Assembly (NCBI GenBank): GCA_037389465.1
Contig: JAZARR010000154.1
Coordinates: 2,046,001 to 2,110,000 of the forward strand
Direction of reading: 5' to 3'
Length of the DNA stretch: 64,000 nt
From: Baylisascaris procyonis
Taxonomy: Eukaryota; Nematoda; Chromadorea; Rhabditida; Ascarididae
The position numbers and the translations under genes are program-made. Below the pieces are notes generated by a model. It searched no databases, had not been told where the DNA came from, and saw nothing but the letters and a program-made list of their open reading frames with translations. This document shows positions 36,686 through 46,600 of the stretch, piece by piece. How positions within the stretch are numbered: the first letter of the stretch is position 1; every line of letters starts with the position of its first letter.

Positions 36686-37787
36686 AGAAGTATATATTTT
36701 GGAGGAATATAACTTTTAATGCAAAATTCATCCACGACTGAGATATTATCGCGTAAATGGAATGTGATCATAATGTACGAAGAAATGAGAAAAGTGCAAG
36801 ATGTAAAGGTCATCGGTGTCAGCGCACTCAACGAACCCTCAAATACTGCAAGTGGCCGCAAAGAAGGATTGAAAGTAATGACGTCGATGGTCGGCAATTA
36901 TCATTTTCTAAACTGTAAAAAGATAAAAATTTTTTGGAAATTAAGACTGAATCGAATAGATGAAAAAAGATTCTAGTATGCGGATGATAGCAAGACTAAA
37001 CGCAAAGACAAAGTAAGAGTGAAAGAGGTGATATAAAGCGAAAAAAATTATTGAAGCCGGAAATAGTAACATTGTGATAATCATAAAAACATTGAATAAT
37101 TCATTCACAGAAACTAGTAATACGGCATCCATTTGCTTCATTGCATGTAGATGAATTATAAATGAGAAGGACATGTGCGCCCATAGCTCGGCACAAAAAA
37201 TTTAAATTCTCCACACACTAACAGAAATTTGCAACGAACTTCATTTTGTAACTTTCGCAGGAATAAGTCTTCTATTTTGTGGCGTGAACGTATATAAAAG
37301 ATCCCTCATTCGATGAATACAAGAAAATAGAAACTTTACTTCGATCACATATTCAAAAGCCACTATAACTGCAAAAGTGGTGATAAGAAAGAGGAAATAA
37401 TGAAATTAAAGTTCAGAGAATTATTGGTACGTTGGCTGATAAGTGAATATCAACCTGCATGCTGATTTGGGGATCACGGTAGCGAAGCATATCGAATGTT
37501 TTCATCAAATACCACTTCACATTGTGATTTCACAAGAAGTGAAATCGAAAGCGATTCAAGGTAACACTTCAAAAATCACCTGAGCATTTCCGTTGACGAT
37601 CATATTATGCACTGATTGCCAAGTGCCGTCCTCATCGATTCCAAATGTGGTCTCGCGTGGACAACGATGATAAGCTGAGGGAAAGGAAGAACCTTGGATG
37701 GGTGGCACACGCGATGCGTCTTGTAGCCTCGAGTTGACGTCACGGCGGGAAGGGGACACTCGACGTGTTGATGGGGCTGCACTCTCA
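18666..37787 (-). CDS. ptp-1: PDZ-PTP tyrosine phosphatase of the PTPN3/PTPN4 (C. elegans PTP-1) class, 12 exons, 5' partial
   Basis: Complement join of 37580-37787, 35649-35762, 33622-33869, 28552-28630, 26657-26833, 26090-26207, 25616-25773, 23534-23689, 21855-22130, 20997-21095, 19877-20062, 18666-18755. All phases agree and give 635 residues to a TAA stop. Order: Ser/Pro-rich linker (1-69), short charged helix (70-107), Asn-Gly-rich linker (108-216), PDZ domain (about 221-314, loop FGFNV at 238-242), bridging segment (315-367), PTP domain (368-635). Catalytic features seen: NKNRYRD, WPD loop (Asp 528), [11 protein letters not shown] (Cys 560, Arg 566) and the Q-loop QTPGQYTF. It should dephosphorylate phosphotyrosine on PDZ-recruited or cytoskeletal partners at the cell cortex. 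Vertebrate PTPN3/4 and C. elegans PTP-1 carry an N-terminal FERM domain; none was found in the window. All splice sites are GT/AG. Family call very sure; symbol by similarity to C. elegans PTP-1. Confidence 0.93.
18756..19876 (-). other. ptp-1-like last intron (1,121 bp) with long TA microsatellite
   Basis: Holds the (TA)n tract at 19,114-19,198. Open frames of Ile-Tyr repeats on both strands are produced by that tract and are not genes. Confidence 0.75.
19114..19198. repeat. (TA)n microsatellite, about 42 units
   Basis: Uninterrupted alternating A/T of about 85 bases within the last phosphatase intron. Length is likely to vary between individuals and may be compressed in an assembly. Confidence 0.98.
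19877..20062 (-). CDS. ptp-1: ptp-1-like exon with PTP active-site signature
   Basis: Acceptor GCTTTAAG, donor CCG|GTAATT. Encodes [20 protein letters not shown] then [17 protein letters not shown] and [20 protein letters not shown]. The P-loop HCSAGIGR is intact: nucleophile Cys at 20,015-20,017 and the phosphate-binding Arg, so the enzyme should be active. Confidence 0.97.
20997..21095 (-). CDS. ptp-1: ptp-1-like exon carrying the WPD loop
   Basis: Acceptor TTGTTGCAG, donor GAG|GTCATT (weak). Thirty-three codons in phase 0: [20 protein letters not shown] then [13 protein letters not shown]. The Asp of WPDHG (codon at 21,045-21,047) is the general acid of catalysis. Confidence 0.95.
21855..22130 (-). 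CDS. ptp-1: ptp-1-like exon, PTP domain core
   Basis: Acceptor ATGTTGCAG, donor ACA|GTAAGT. Ninety-two codons in phase 0 starting [20 protein letters not shown], with [15 protein letters not shown] and [12 protein letters not shown], all classical PTP motifs. The entry MEIPSS...[11 protein letters not shown] is specific to the PTPN3/4 branch. Confidence 0.96.
22131..23533 (-). other. ptp-1-like intron (1,403 bp)
   Basis: A-rich on the plus strand. Contains a perfect hairpin GGTATCGTT-CT-AACGATACC at 22,548-22,567 and a C-run near 23,051-23,060. No coding signal. Confidence 0.65.
23534..23689 (-). CDS. ptp-1: ptp-1-like exon, start of PTP catalytic domain
   Basis: Acceptor TTTTTTCAG, donor AAT|GTTAGT. 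Reads [20 protein letters not shown] then [16 protein letters not shown] and [16 protein letters not shown] is the phosphotyrosine-recognition loop and DYINAS(F/Y) the following strand of classical PTPs. Confidence 0.95.
23690..25615 (-). other. ptp-1-like intron (1,926 bp)
   Basis: No exon needed here by phase. The minus-strand open frame at 24,474-24,692 does not resemble any part of the family and would break the frame if inserted. Confidence 0.6.
25616..25773 (-). CDS. ptp-1: ptp-1-like exon between PDZ and PTP domains
   Basis: Acceptor TTTTTACAG, donor GAT|GTTCGT. Two bases complete Val, then [17 protein letters not shown], a Pro-rich stretch, and [19 protein letters not shown] ending SQFD. 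HYVPE and the helix ending in QFD before LYRKKPGM are where PTPN3/4 have the same elements, so this exon closes the gap between PDZ and PTP. Too short and lacking a start codon, it is easily missed. Confidence 0.88.
26090..26207 (-). CDS. ptp-1: ptp-1-like exon, second half of PDZ domain
   Basis: Acceptor GATCATTCAG type site reading CATTCAG, donor CG|GTAAGT. Encodes [20 protein letters not shown] then [19 protein letters not shown], the helix aB (HDQVV, His contacting the ligand in class I PDZ domains) and the final strand. It ends with one base of a Val codon. Confidence 0.93.
26657..26833 (-). CDS. ptp-1: ptp-1-like exon, first half of PDZ domain
   Basis: Acceptor AATTTCAG, donor CAG|GTTCTC. 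Fifty-nine codons in phase 0: strand bA with LVVVRM, the carboxylate-binding loop in [10 protein letters not shown], then [17 protein letters not shown] and RLNEGDQ. The FGFNVKGG loop and NEGDQ end are the pattern of PTPN3/PTPN4 PDZ domains, which bind C-terminal peptides of partner proteins. Confidence 0.93.
28552..28630 (-). CDS. ptp-1: ptp-1-like exon, short Ser/Lys/Arg linker
   Basis: Acceptor ATGCTTTCAG, donor CAG|GTCCTT. One base completes Ser, then [20 protein letters not shown] and KRSPRQ. Phase links the NG-rich exon to the PDZ exon exactly. Basic Ser-Pro motifs are possible phosphorylation sites. Confidence 0.78.
28955..29230. repeat. GC-rich island, probable dispersed repeat remnant
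   Basis: Composition changes sharply from AT-rich intron to GC-rich (GGGGCGCTCTCGCTCAAGC, GGATCCCCCTACAGG). The minus strand is open for about 44 codons (reading ...[20 protein letters not shown]...). It does not fit the host gene's phase or family. Most likely part of a high-copy element; a family name cannot be given. Confidence 0.4.
31420..31660. repeat. GC-rich island, probable dispersed repeat remnant
   Basis: Stands out in composition with motifs such as GGAGGAGGCCCCTATGATG and TGATGGGTGGGATGATTGAC. The plus strand here carries GGTGGGATGATT and the 28,955 island carries GGTGGGATAATC, so the two may belong to one family. No coding function seen. Confidence 0.35.
33375..33464. repeat. 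degenerate direct repeat, about 45-48 bp unit, two copies
   Basis: CAATTGCGCCGCACTCGAAA (33,375) and CAACTGTGTCGTAGCCGAAA (33,423) start two copies that continue with CA(G/T)GCCACG(A/G)TG. Translated, the units give the similar strings [11 protein letters not shown] and [11 protein letters not shown]. Old tandem duplication inside the intron, close to the NG-rich exon. Confidence 0.55.
33622..33869 (-). CDS. ptp-1: ptp-1-like exon, Asn-Gly/Ser-rich linker
   Basis: Acceptor ATGTTTTAG, donor CTAG|GTTTGC. The frame reads [20 protein letters not shown] and continues with repeated NG dipeptides (NGH, NGF, NGS, NGF, NGS, NGS), then SPRGTSS and [10 protein letters not shown]-richer than the surrounding introns. 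Disordered linker before the PDZ domain with Ser-Pro sites; it ends with two bases of a Ser codon. Confidence 0.75.
33870..35648 (-). other. ptp-1-like intron (1,779 bp)
   Basis: A-rich on the plus strand; holds a perfect 34-bp tandem duplication at 35,050-35,117. Open frames at 34,053-34,672 show no family resemblance. Confidence 0.6.
35050..35117. repeat. perfect 34-bp tandem duplication
   Basis: AATGAAAGAAAAGAAGGTAT plus TATGTGCGGATGAT occurs twice back to back (35,050-35,083 and 35,084-35,117) without a mismatch. Recent slippage or an assembly artefact, within a phosphatase intron. Confidence 0.95.
35649..35762 (-). CDS. ptp-1: ptp-1-like exon, 38-residue charged helical cassette
   Basis: Acceptor TATATGTAG, donor AAG|GTTGGT. 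It encodes [20 protein letters not shown] followed by a Glu/Lys-rich helix ending KIKTHEK, likely a short coiled coil. It starts and ends in phase 0, so it could be skipped without breaking the frame. No counterpart in vertebrate PTPN3/4 linkers comes to mind. Inclusion rests on phase and splice sites. Confidence 0.6.
35763..37579 (-). other. ptp-1-like intron (1,817 bp) with TA microsatellite
   Basis: Contains (TA)n at 36,620-36,682. Nothing coding recognised. Confidence 0.6.
36620..36682. repeat. (AT)n microsatellite, about 31 units
   Basis: Uninterrupted alternating A/T of about 62 bases inside a phosphatase intron. Confidence 0.97.
37580..37787 (-). CDS. ptp-1: ptp-1-like exon, linker after the expected FERM domain
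   Basis: Acceptor reads ATTTCAG on the minus strand (complement at 37,788 onward); donor CAG|GTGATT at the left edge. One leading base completes a split codon, then [15 protein letters not shown] and onward to MIVNGNAQ. Ser/Pro/Arg-rich, disordered. It is the most upstream exon I can support; joining it to exon 35649-35762 keeps the frame. Family match here is weak, so assignment rests on strand, phase and splice sites. Confidence 0.6.
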
Positions 37788-38505
37788 CTGAAATTACATC
37801 GAGTAAAGCGGTCATGTAAAATTTCGTATTCTTCCTCTCCCTTACCTTTTTACTATCTATCAAAAATTATGTGATGCATATGAAGGTATGAGATATAAGT
37901 GCTTAGCTTCTTTTTACTCAGAACTGATAGGAAAATTGTAATAAGGAAGTTGTAGACAAAGAGACAAAAATAACTTGATCAAAAAGCGGTGGGAGATTTG
38001 CAAGGAATTCCTCCATCCTTCTTTCTCCCTTCTGCACCCAATGGATGGCAGAAGAATCCATCATTTTTGCTAGATTTCCTCAGTAGCCTTATAGATATGC
38101 ATCGGTCATTCAGTGAGTGAAACTAATACATTTGAAAATTTAATCATATATGGCCGCAATAAAAACCCACGAAAAAAGATATATTCCGTGGGAATTGCAA
38201 AACTGTATGCAACGTTTTTTTTGCATAATATTATTTGCAACATGTGTATTTGCTCCAATAAAAGTGTCTGCAGATGAGAGTTGACCTATGACCTTTCGTA
38301 AACAAAGGTTACTCTCTTAGTACGAGTCAAATGAAGGTGACTGGTTGTAATATATGAAATTTACCATGCATTTATAGAATGCGCATTGCTATTATTTTTC
38401 ATAAAAATCTCTCCAAATCAAGAAAACAAATGTTATTTCTACGAAATAGTGTCCATTATCAGCGTTCAGTTAAGCACATATGTAAATCTGTTATGCTGAT
38501 GGATA

Positions 38506-38525
38506 GGGCACAAAATCTTGTGCCC
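38506..38525. repeat. short perfect inverted repeat
   Basis: GGGCACAA-AATC-TTGTGCCC, 8-bp stems and a 4-base loop. A partly similar string (GATAGCGCTCAAAATTTGC) occurs at about 54,364-54,385. No terminator-like context; function unknown. Confidence 0.6.
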
Positions 38526-40687
38526 GCAGAATGTATGTTTGATATCCACGTATCCGGGTAGAACTTTCAACGAAAAATTAGAGAAAACTGCACAAATATG
38601 CAAAATGTCCGTTCCGTACCGATAAAAATGCTTTACACAGTAAACACGAGTATAATGAAGAAACAACCGCGCAATTTGTAGGCGGAAGACTAATTACTGT
38701 TGCAATTTTAATAGTAAAATAGATGCAAAGATGACCTCTTCAAAGAACTATACTACTTGAAAGAATAAAGTGATTAGTTAGTAGGTTTTCAATATTCTGT
38801 TGAAAATTAAACATGAATATATGCATTAGTCGATAATTTAGTGCAACTAATTCACCAATGAAATAACTGATATACTAGGAACAATTGTAACTGGTTAGAA
38901 TTACATACAACACCTCGTGAAAATGGGTTATTAATAACTAAAGGAGAAGAAAGATCTCTGTCGGAAATGAGAAACAAAAACGATTGGTGGTCGCAGATTT
39001 CAAATGAAGTGCAAATGAAATTGAATGAAAACCTAAGAACTCGATTAGGTGACTAAGGTGCTAATTTAAGGATCTGAAATGACGTCAATTAAAGATACTA
39101 ATTCATAAAGTTCTTATAGCTATCGAGCAAAATCCTTTAGACAGAAAGCATTTAGAATAGCGAATAATTAAGAACTTATACTCCGCCATCTCTAATTATA
39201 GCAATGATCTATAGCTCATTACATCTTTCGACCTTATATACTTCTATCATTCTATGTTAAACGTCACCTCACATTTTCACAGACAAGAAGAAAAGTGCAT
39301 TAACAAAAGTCTACTATTTTCCCCAAATCCTGATAATGCATGTTTTTTCCAAACCTCGAAGATATATTGAAGAGGATCTGAGATGAAAATAAGCGAATTT
39401 TTTTAGAGGTATCAATGGTTGCGGTAGCTTTTCGTTCAATTAAAGAGAAATGAATAGGAAAAAGAATAAATAGAGAGGAAATAAAGCAAAAATTGCGAAA
39501 ATGGAAAATATTAGTTTGTTCAATGAAAATGTATCAATAATACAGCAAAAGACTAGCTGAATAAGAGTAACGAATGCCCTTTCGCTTGTTACGCTATTCG
39601 AAATCGATAATCAATACACCGAATGCAAACGAAAAGCAAACTGCTAGTCTGCTTTGATCAGAATTTAGAAACAAAAACATGGAAGAAATTAGGCGATCGA
39701 TGTATGAATTATCTGCGAAACTGCTAAAAATTCAATTAAAACCGAAATATATAGAACTTAAAAATTCCTTTTAATTGTAGTTGAAAATTTTGAGTAGAAC
39801 TTTTTTTTGTGAATTTAACTTTTGATATAATGAATAAATAAATGCAAATCAAAATCATATCGAACATAAAAACCATGCTGAAGAAATTTTAAATAATCGG
39901 TTATATAACAAACAGTGTGAAATAAAGTAGGGAATTATGGGGGGATATTCGGTAGACGGGACACAACCAAGCAGAAAGATGTGAGAATGTGATAACAAAA
40001 CGACTAATCGAAAATGACCACTCTTCGACTCTAATAAAGAGGCACTACCATTCGAACAGAATCGAATTGGTTAAATAGGGGCAATAAGCAAATGCACTAA
40101 AGAAGATCGAAAGAATTTGTTGAACTCTCGATCACTCTGTCATCAGCTTTGAAGTTGAGTGATCTCCTTCAGTTGGAGAAACGCACTCATATAGTCAATT
40201 TGTACATCGTATAAAGCATAAAATACACGTAAATAAATAAAAAAAATAGTGATCAAGACGACTTCATCTTTGAATCTAGATACACATGAATTGCGTTGCA
40301 GCGATATAACAATGCACAAACACCAAAATTCGTTGTTAGCAAAAGAGATTTAGGAAAGAGTTTTTAATAGACCGGAAGAAGTTCCAAACTCTACTTCATT
40401 CCCACGGATTACGAAGTCAGCAAATTCGTGTAAAACAAAGGAACAACTTTTTTGTATTTCCCTCTTTGTCGAATTGCAGCTCGGAAGTAAACAGCATTGC
40501 ATTAGAAGCTATGTGAGGTTAATAAACTTTAAACTAATAGAATGCAAAATGCGTAAATTACTCGAATCATCGCCAAAAGAGAAAGCAACATGTTGAACGT
40601 AAATTAATGAAAGATCTTGTTATTCAACCGCCCATGAGCGCTGCAGTATTTTCCACATGAAGGATTTTATGAAATCACAACAGGTGA

Positions 40688-40744
40688 GGTTACTAATTAG
40701 CGAACTCAGGTGGGGGAGGTCTACTAATTACCGAACTCGGGTGG
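40688..40744. repeat. imperfect tandem duplication, about 30 bp
   Basis: TACTAATTAGCGAACTCAGG at 40,691 and TACTAATTACCGAACTCGGG at 40,722, each followed by TGG. Two copies with two mismatches in this segment. Confidence 0.8.
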
Positions 40745-41623
40745 AAAAATGAAGATATCAACGCCACCTACAAGACGACAACAGGTGTTGCAATTTTTTA
40801 AAACTAATAATCGAATGAACACAGCTTCTCGGAATAAATGCAATATAAACTTGAATAAAATCGCTACCTGATAATATGCTCGAATTATGCTCGTATCTTG
40901 GCGAATATATGTGGAAAAATGGGCTAGAAAAGTGAATCAGAATCATTCCAAGTATTAAATATTAGCCGCTCAATCATTCAGAGTAACGAAGAAAAGAACG
41001 GATCATTGCTGCTGGATTTTTATTCCCGTCATCGTTGTTTAAGAAAAATATGGTATACAGCAAGTGTGGTAAAATAGTCAATAGATCTTTATGTTCAAAA
41101 ATTCACTTAATGCAAATCTCTAATTTTTTATAGCGAACAACGATAATCCTCCACCCCTTGTTCTTTCCCTCCGACGAACTCAGATCACATATAGGAGAGG
41201 ATCGCGAACAAACAATGCGTCGTAATATTCGGCAAGCAGAAATTGCTGTGAAATTTATGTTTGTTTGCAAGGGTTTATATATCACCGTAAAGCCATCAGA
41301 TCATCGACACTTCTGCAGTGTTCTTTATCATGCATGAATCATTTCACCGATCGGTAATAAAGTCAAAAGCGCCGCTTACTATTAAAATAATGAATTGAGG
41401 TTTTTTCCATGTTATATTCATAGAAATAATAAAAAGTGCATCAGTGCAAAATGACATCATATGGATGAAAATAAGTCATTCGATATTCTCTAATAACTAC
41501 CGACTTGCCAGAAACAGATCCCTCCCTTTCCTGAATGACAATTTGTTGCAATATGTTTCTTCACGAGTGAGTTAAAACATGAGTTACTTGGCACGTCAAA
41601 AATGCGTTTATAAGTGTCTCATA

Positions 41624-41785
41624 TAGAAATATCTCTAAGATGGTCCATTTGAATAGCCGTTCTTATATCTCAATAGAAATATTCTTATATCTCAATATCT
41701 CAGTAGAAATATCTCAATAGAAATATCTAAGATGGTTCATTTGAATAGATGGCTCATTCATTTCATTTCACAGCCGTTCTTATAA
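41624..41785. repeat. nested local duplication
   Basis: TAGAAATATCT..AAGATGGT(C/T)CATTTGAATAG occurs at 41,624-41,656 and 41,718-41,748; GCCGTTCTTAT follows each region (41,657 and 41,774), and between them TATCTCAATAGAAA-like units repeat. Segmental duplication with internal slippage. Confidence 0.75.
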
Positions 41786-43613
41786 CTCTTCCGAATATGA
41801 GTAGAAATATTTTCAAACAAAGAAAACTCGTTGCAGAAATTTCTGGAACTGAACAGAGGAATTCTCGGCGAGTTCAGTAAAGCGCAATTCGTAAACTGGA
41901 TTGAACTAAAAGTAAGGAAAGGACGCAAAATGGAATCCTGGAATAACGTTGCGAATCGTCATTTTTTCCTCAAATAATATCGAAATAAAAACTGCCTCAA
42001 TCAAATATATCATGAGCAGATGTTGCCCTAATATATGCGTCGCTCAAAGAAGGAATCTCGACTCTCATAACGAATCTGTTCCATTAAAAGAAAGCAGCAG
42101 TTGATGACAGCTATGAACATCTGATTTTGATAATTTTTTCACAGAAATTACTCGAGAAGTAATAATTATGTTACGATGAGATCAAAATGGAACTAAACGG
42201 CTTCTTGATGCAATTATTTTCAGACTTAAGAAAAGGAAACGATCGAATACAGAGTAAACTCAGATACATAGTGCAATCAAAGTGCTATTCAAATGTATTT
42301 CAAAGCTATAAAGCAATCGTTTCGCTCTCTCACTTAAACATCTAAGTGAGTTTTTATGTTTTGCCGCATATAGTGTGAGCTCCAGCATTCATTTCTCTCA
42401 CTTATATTCTACGATCATCTACTTAACGATTCATACCTATATTAGAAAGGTCAACACCAAACTTTTGTGTAACATTAGTTTCTTGCTCTGATTAATTTTG
42501 AAGCTTACTATCACAGTTGTCGGTCGAATCTTGGCGAATAGGAAAACGAGATCAATCAACAGTCTAGGAAACGATGAAATAAACAGCAGTTGAATGCCAA
42601 AAGGTACAAAAATATTGGTGGATCATATACACCAAAGCGAGAAAGAAGTCTATACGATTTGACACCACTTATTGCGCAGATGGACAACCACAGTTATGGT
42701 CAGGCGCTTTCCACGAAAAGTTGTGTGAATTTGCAGGGAAAACACTTTTTGATAGACTGTAAAGACGGGGGTAAATATTGACACTCGATGTTGTGACGTG
42801 TGACACTGAACAAGAAACGAAGTGTGACTCTGTATCGCATCAACGAAAAGCCGTTTTGTCAATCATAAAAAAGCGATTGTGAAGGATGCGTGATGAGATA
42901 ATTCGAAATGCGAATCAATGTGAACAATAAACGCATCGGTAGATGACTTACTGCTGCACCTCTTCATTTTCTTGGGAAACAGTGAATAGAAATGAATTCA
43001 GTACTTAAAAAGACGGCGTTGAATAGACTAGACGCCTGCCGAAATAAAACTTCAAGAAAACAACTACAGTTGATTAAAGCAGATGTAGAATCGCAAAAAC
43101 CTCATAAAAAATTTCATTGAATCGAAATTTATAATTTCGAGAAGAATTTGCATTTAAACCATTTGAAAATAATTACTTTCAACTGGCACGGTGCACATAG
43201 AAATGCATCGTCTTGACGTTTAATTGGAGAAATAATTGTATATACTATATCAGATGGATTAGCCGGAAATTTGAGCACATTATATCTCAACATATTACGC
43301 AAATATATGATAAATTTTAGTTCATGCTTTCAAGCAAGTGAAAGAACATGCCATAGGAGATGATATGAAATTCACATCTACAATCTCACTTGTCACTGAA
43401 CAAGCATCGTAAAGTGCCAACAAATGATAACAAACGAACGATAACATATGCTCATATGTCAACCGACACAGCCGTTCGCATAAATCATACGGAGGAGAAA
43501 ATTTCTTAAAACTGAATATAACGTGACCAACTGCAAAATCCACGTAAATTTTCATATATTCATAACTTCAGTAAAACCTTGCAGGTTAAGTTCAAAATTG
43601 GTGTACGGGAGTT

Positions 43614-43631
43614 TAAGATGGGCCCATCTTA
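43614..43631. repeat. 18-bp perfect palindrome
   Basis: TAAGATGGGCCCATCTTA is fully self-complementary and sits beside ACGTGGCCCGACG in a locally GC-richer patch. Could be a protein-binding site or the centre of a small palindromic repeat. Confidence 0.7.
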
Positions 43632-46600
43632 CGTGGCCCGACGAATTTTCTAATTCCGCCTTTTACTGCTTCTCAAATTGAAACGTATGGAGTTAGGCAA
43701 TCGCCGACTAACAGCTCACATTTCACTTGTGAAATACGTGCAATTACAAACTCATTGTAATTTGTACAAAGTGTGCTACAACTACATTCTTAGTCCCTCC
43801 CTCCTCCCATCCTCCTTCCCCTACAAGTTAAACTCACAGAAGTTTCTAATTGCATCCTCGGCCACCTTAAAAATAGAGTGGTGCTAAAATAGCTTTAAAC
43901 ATATAGCGACTTTGCACCACTGAAACAAGCTGCGAGATGAGCAGACAGGCAAGCATACATATTTACATGCAAAATATGCATGCGTACATATATAGTCAGG
44001 CATTTTGCGGCGATTCGCCGTAACGCATTTCGCAAATGCAAATTGATGAAAGCTCGTCAAAAACGGAAGTAGATAGCCGTAACAGCATTGCATTTTTGCG
44101 CAGCTTACTCAAGGAAATCCACTAACAATTCGGTAACTGAAAATCAAATTCACCATCGACGGCGTGTGTCGTTCGTTTGTTTGTATTGAAAGCGTTTGAC
44201 CTATGAATGCATAATGAGGTTTGCGATTTGTTGATTCGTTTATTTATCTTACAACTTATATGTTTGCCCAGCTTCGCATATCTCTCAACGTATTTGACCA
44301 TAGGTTCCGTATAGGATGAAAATGGAGACAGAGTAAAACTAATGATAATTCACATGTTACTGGTGAGAGAGAGGAATTTTCAATGCTTCCAAGAAATCGG
44401 ATCAAATGAATTCGCCATTAAAAATTCATGCTGGACATTTTCGTTTTCCAGCGCCTTAGCGAATTTGGACCTGCAAGACGCATTATGGCACAGTCGTGTC
44501 TCAACATATGCAGGTGTGTGTATGCTTATGTCAGTTCGCCCAGTAATTTCAATCCTAGAAGCATTGTAGCTCAAATTGCCGAGTTTGATGGATGCGATAT
44601 ATACGGCAGGATGATCATTTATACGAACTTTGAGCAAATTGTTGGTTTCTGATAGAGTTCTCGGTTCTCACGTGTACCTAAATAACTAAGCGCATCAACT
44701 AGTCGTATAATACTTTGCACGATTGAAGTTGTTTTTTACAATCTGTTGGGTTGGTAAAAGAATTTTTTTGGCGAAAGATTCGTATGAGCGACTGCTTTGG
44801 TTAAATATAAACGCACTGTCATGCCATGCTTCATTACTTGTCGATTTTTGATGAGTAGCTTAGGAACGCTCTTTCACTGTTTTTATTCTATGTATGTTCA
44901 GAAATTTGAAAAGGAGACGATCCGCCCACTTTCCACCGCTTCCCATACCTCGTCGCTAGAGAGCTGATTTCATCCACCCTTGCATCCTCTCACATTGAAT
45001 CGTCACAGATCTTTCGTAAAAGATTGCTCTGCACATGAACCGTTTAGCGAATTGCATAAATAGAAATGGTATTATTTTGGAATAAGTAGAGAAGCATGTT
45101 AGAGGAATCAACACTATGTACGCCTTTGCATTTTGCTTCACTCATTTACCACCTCCATCAGCTATCAATCAATAATAAAAATGCGAAGTAATACCTCAAA
45201 ATTTAAGCTAGACATTCGTGTATATCTCGCAATAAAAATATCGCTTTTTTTGCAAACCAATCGTCGTAGAAAGCAGTGAAATATAACGATCGATAATGGC
45301 GTCCCGCACCATATATCGCGTCTATGGTGACAACTTGAAATATATCAAACGATGAGCAAATATATCAAATATATTAAAATTTCATAACATTAATATTAGT
45401 TGTTGATGAGTTGAAACGCCAAAAAGACGGTCAGACAGACGCATACAAACACACATGTGTATAGATGGGACGCCACCATAATGTACTCTTGCGAACGAAT
45501 TTTGAAGAAGAGTATAAAAAGGGGAGAAATTTCCTCATATTTTAGAGATAGTATTCTATGAAATAAGTTAACCGACGTCAAACGAGACATCATTTTGGAA
45601 CGTTCCAGTCGATGACGTTTACGATAAGACGTCAAAATTTGTCTCTCGGAACGAAAGAATCATGGATCATTGTTTTGATACGATTAAAGACGAACATGCA
45701 AGGATTGAAGATAGAAAAAGAAAGAGGAAGTGTACTTGTTTTTATATTCTTCGGTCAGGGACGGTGTATTAAATGAAATCGACTGTGTTGAAGAGATGGA
45801 TGGAATGACACAAAAAGAAATAAAAAGAAAGTTGGAAAATGTATTCGCAGAAACTTTCTTGTACTGTTAGAAAACGACTGCAGCAAGAGATTTTCGGATT
45901 TATATTTGATCGGTCTACTCCAATTCAAAGTGCGCGATTAAACTTTCCATGAGATTCGATGAAAAAATCCACTGAGGAGTACTCTTCAAAGCAGGATTAC
46001 TTTTTTAAATTATTAATATTTTTAAATTAGTTTAGCAGGATTCCTTAAAATATCTCCTCAAGTTTTATCAGTGTTTTTCATTGATTTCGCATTTATATCG
46101 TTAGATCTCTCTGCTCACTTATTCTCAGCATTTAAATAGTTCCTGCAATTAAAATCGGGAATGAATAGTTTTCAGTGAGAGATAAATGGGAGATTATCGG
46201 AGAAATGCAAGAAGAATTGAAGTAATAATTCAAAGATACTTGATCGATAGTCACCATTAATAAATCACCAAATAAGAGTGTAGGCTTAATCGAGGTGGAA
46301 GTGCTGAAGCACTTCGATGAATTACAGTGCATAGTTGAGCTATCCAAATGGTGCGTATCGCACAATCATTGAAATGAAGTAAACTAAACGAAAATTTTGC
46401 TTATATAAACTTTCGATTGCCGATTAACTTCGTTTATTGTGAAGAGTAAATTAATAATCACAAAAAGAAAATTCAATGAAATGATAATGGCTTGCACAAA
46501 AATCCAATAATATTTCCGCTTCGCTACGATTGATCACTGCAAAACAACAAAAATTAGTAGGTAAAAGAATTGTAGCTTATCAACAAATGTCGTCTATAAG

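Noticed and set aside
36619..36897. Minus-strand open frame ending in Ile-Tyr repeats
   Set aside because: Same cause: the (AT)n tract at 36,620-36,682.
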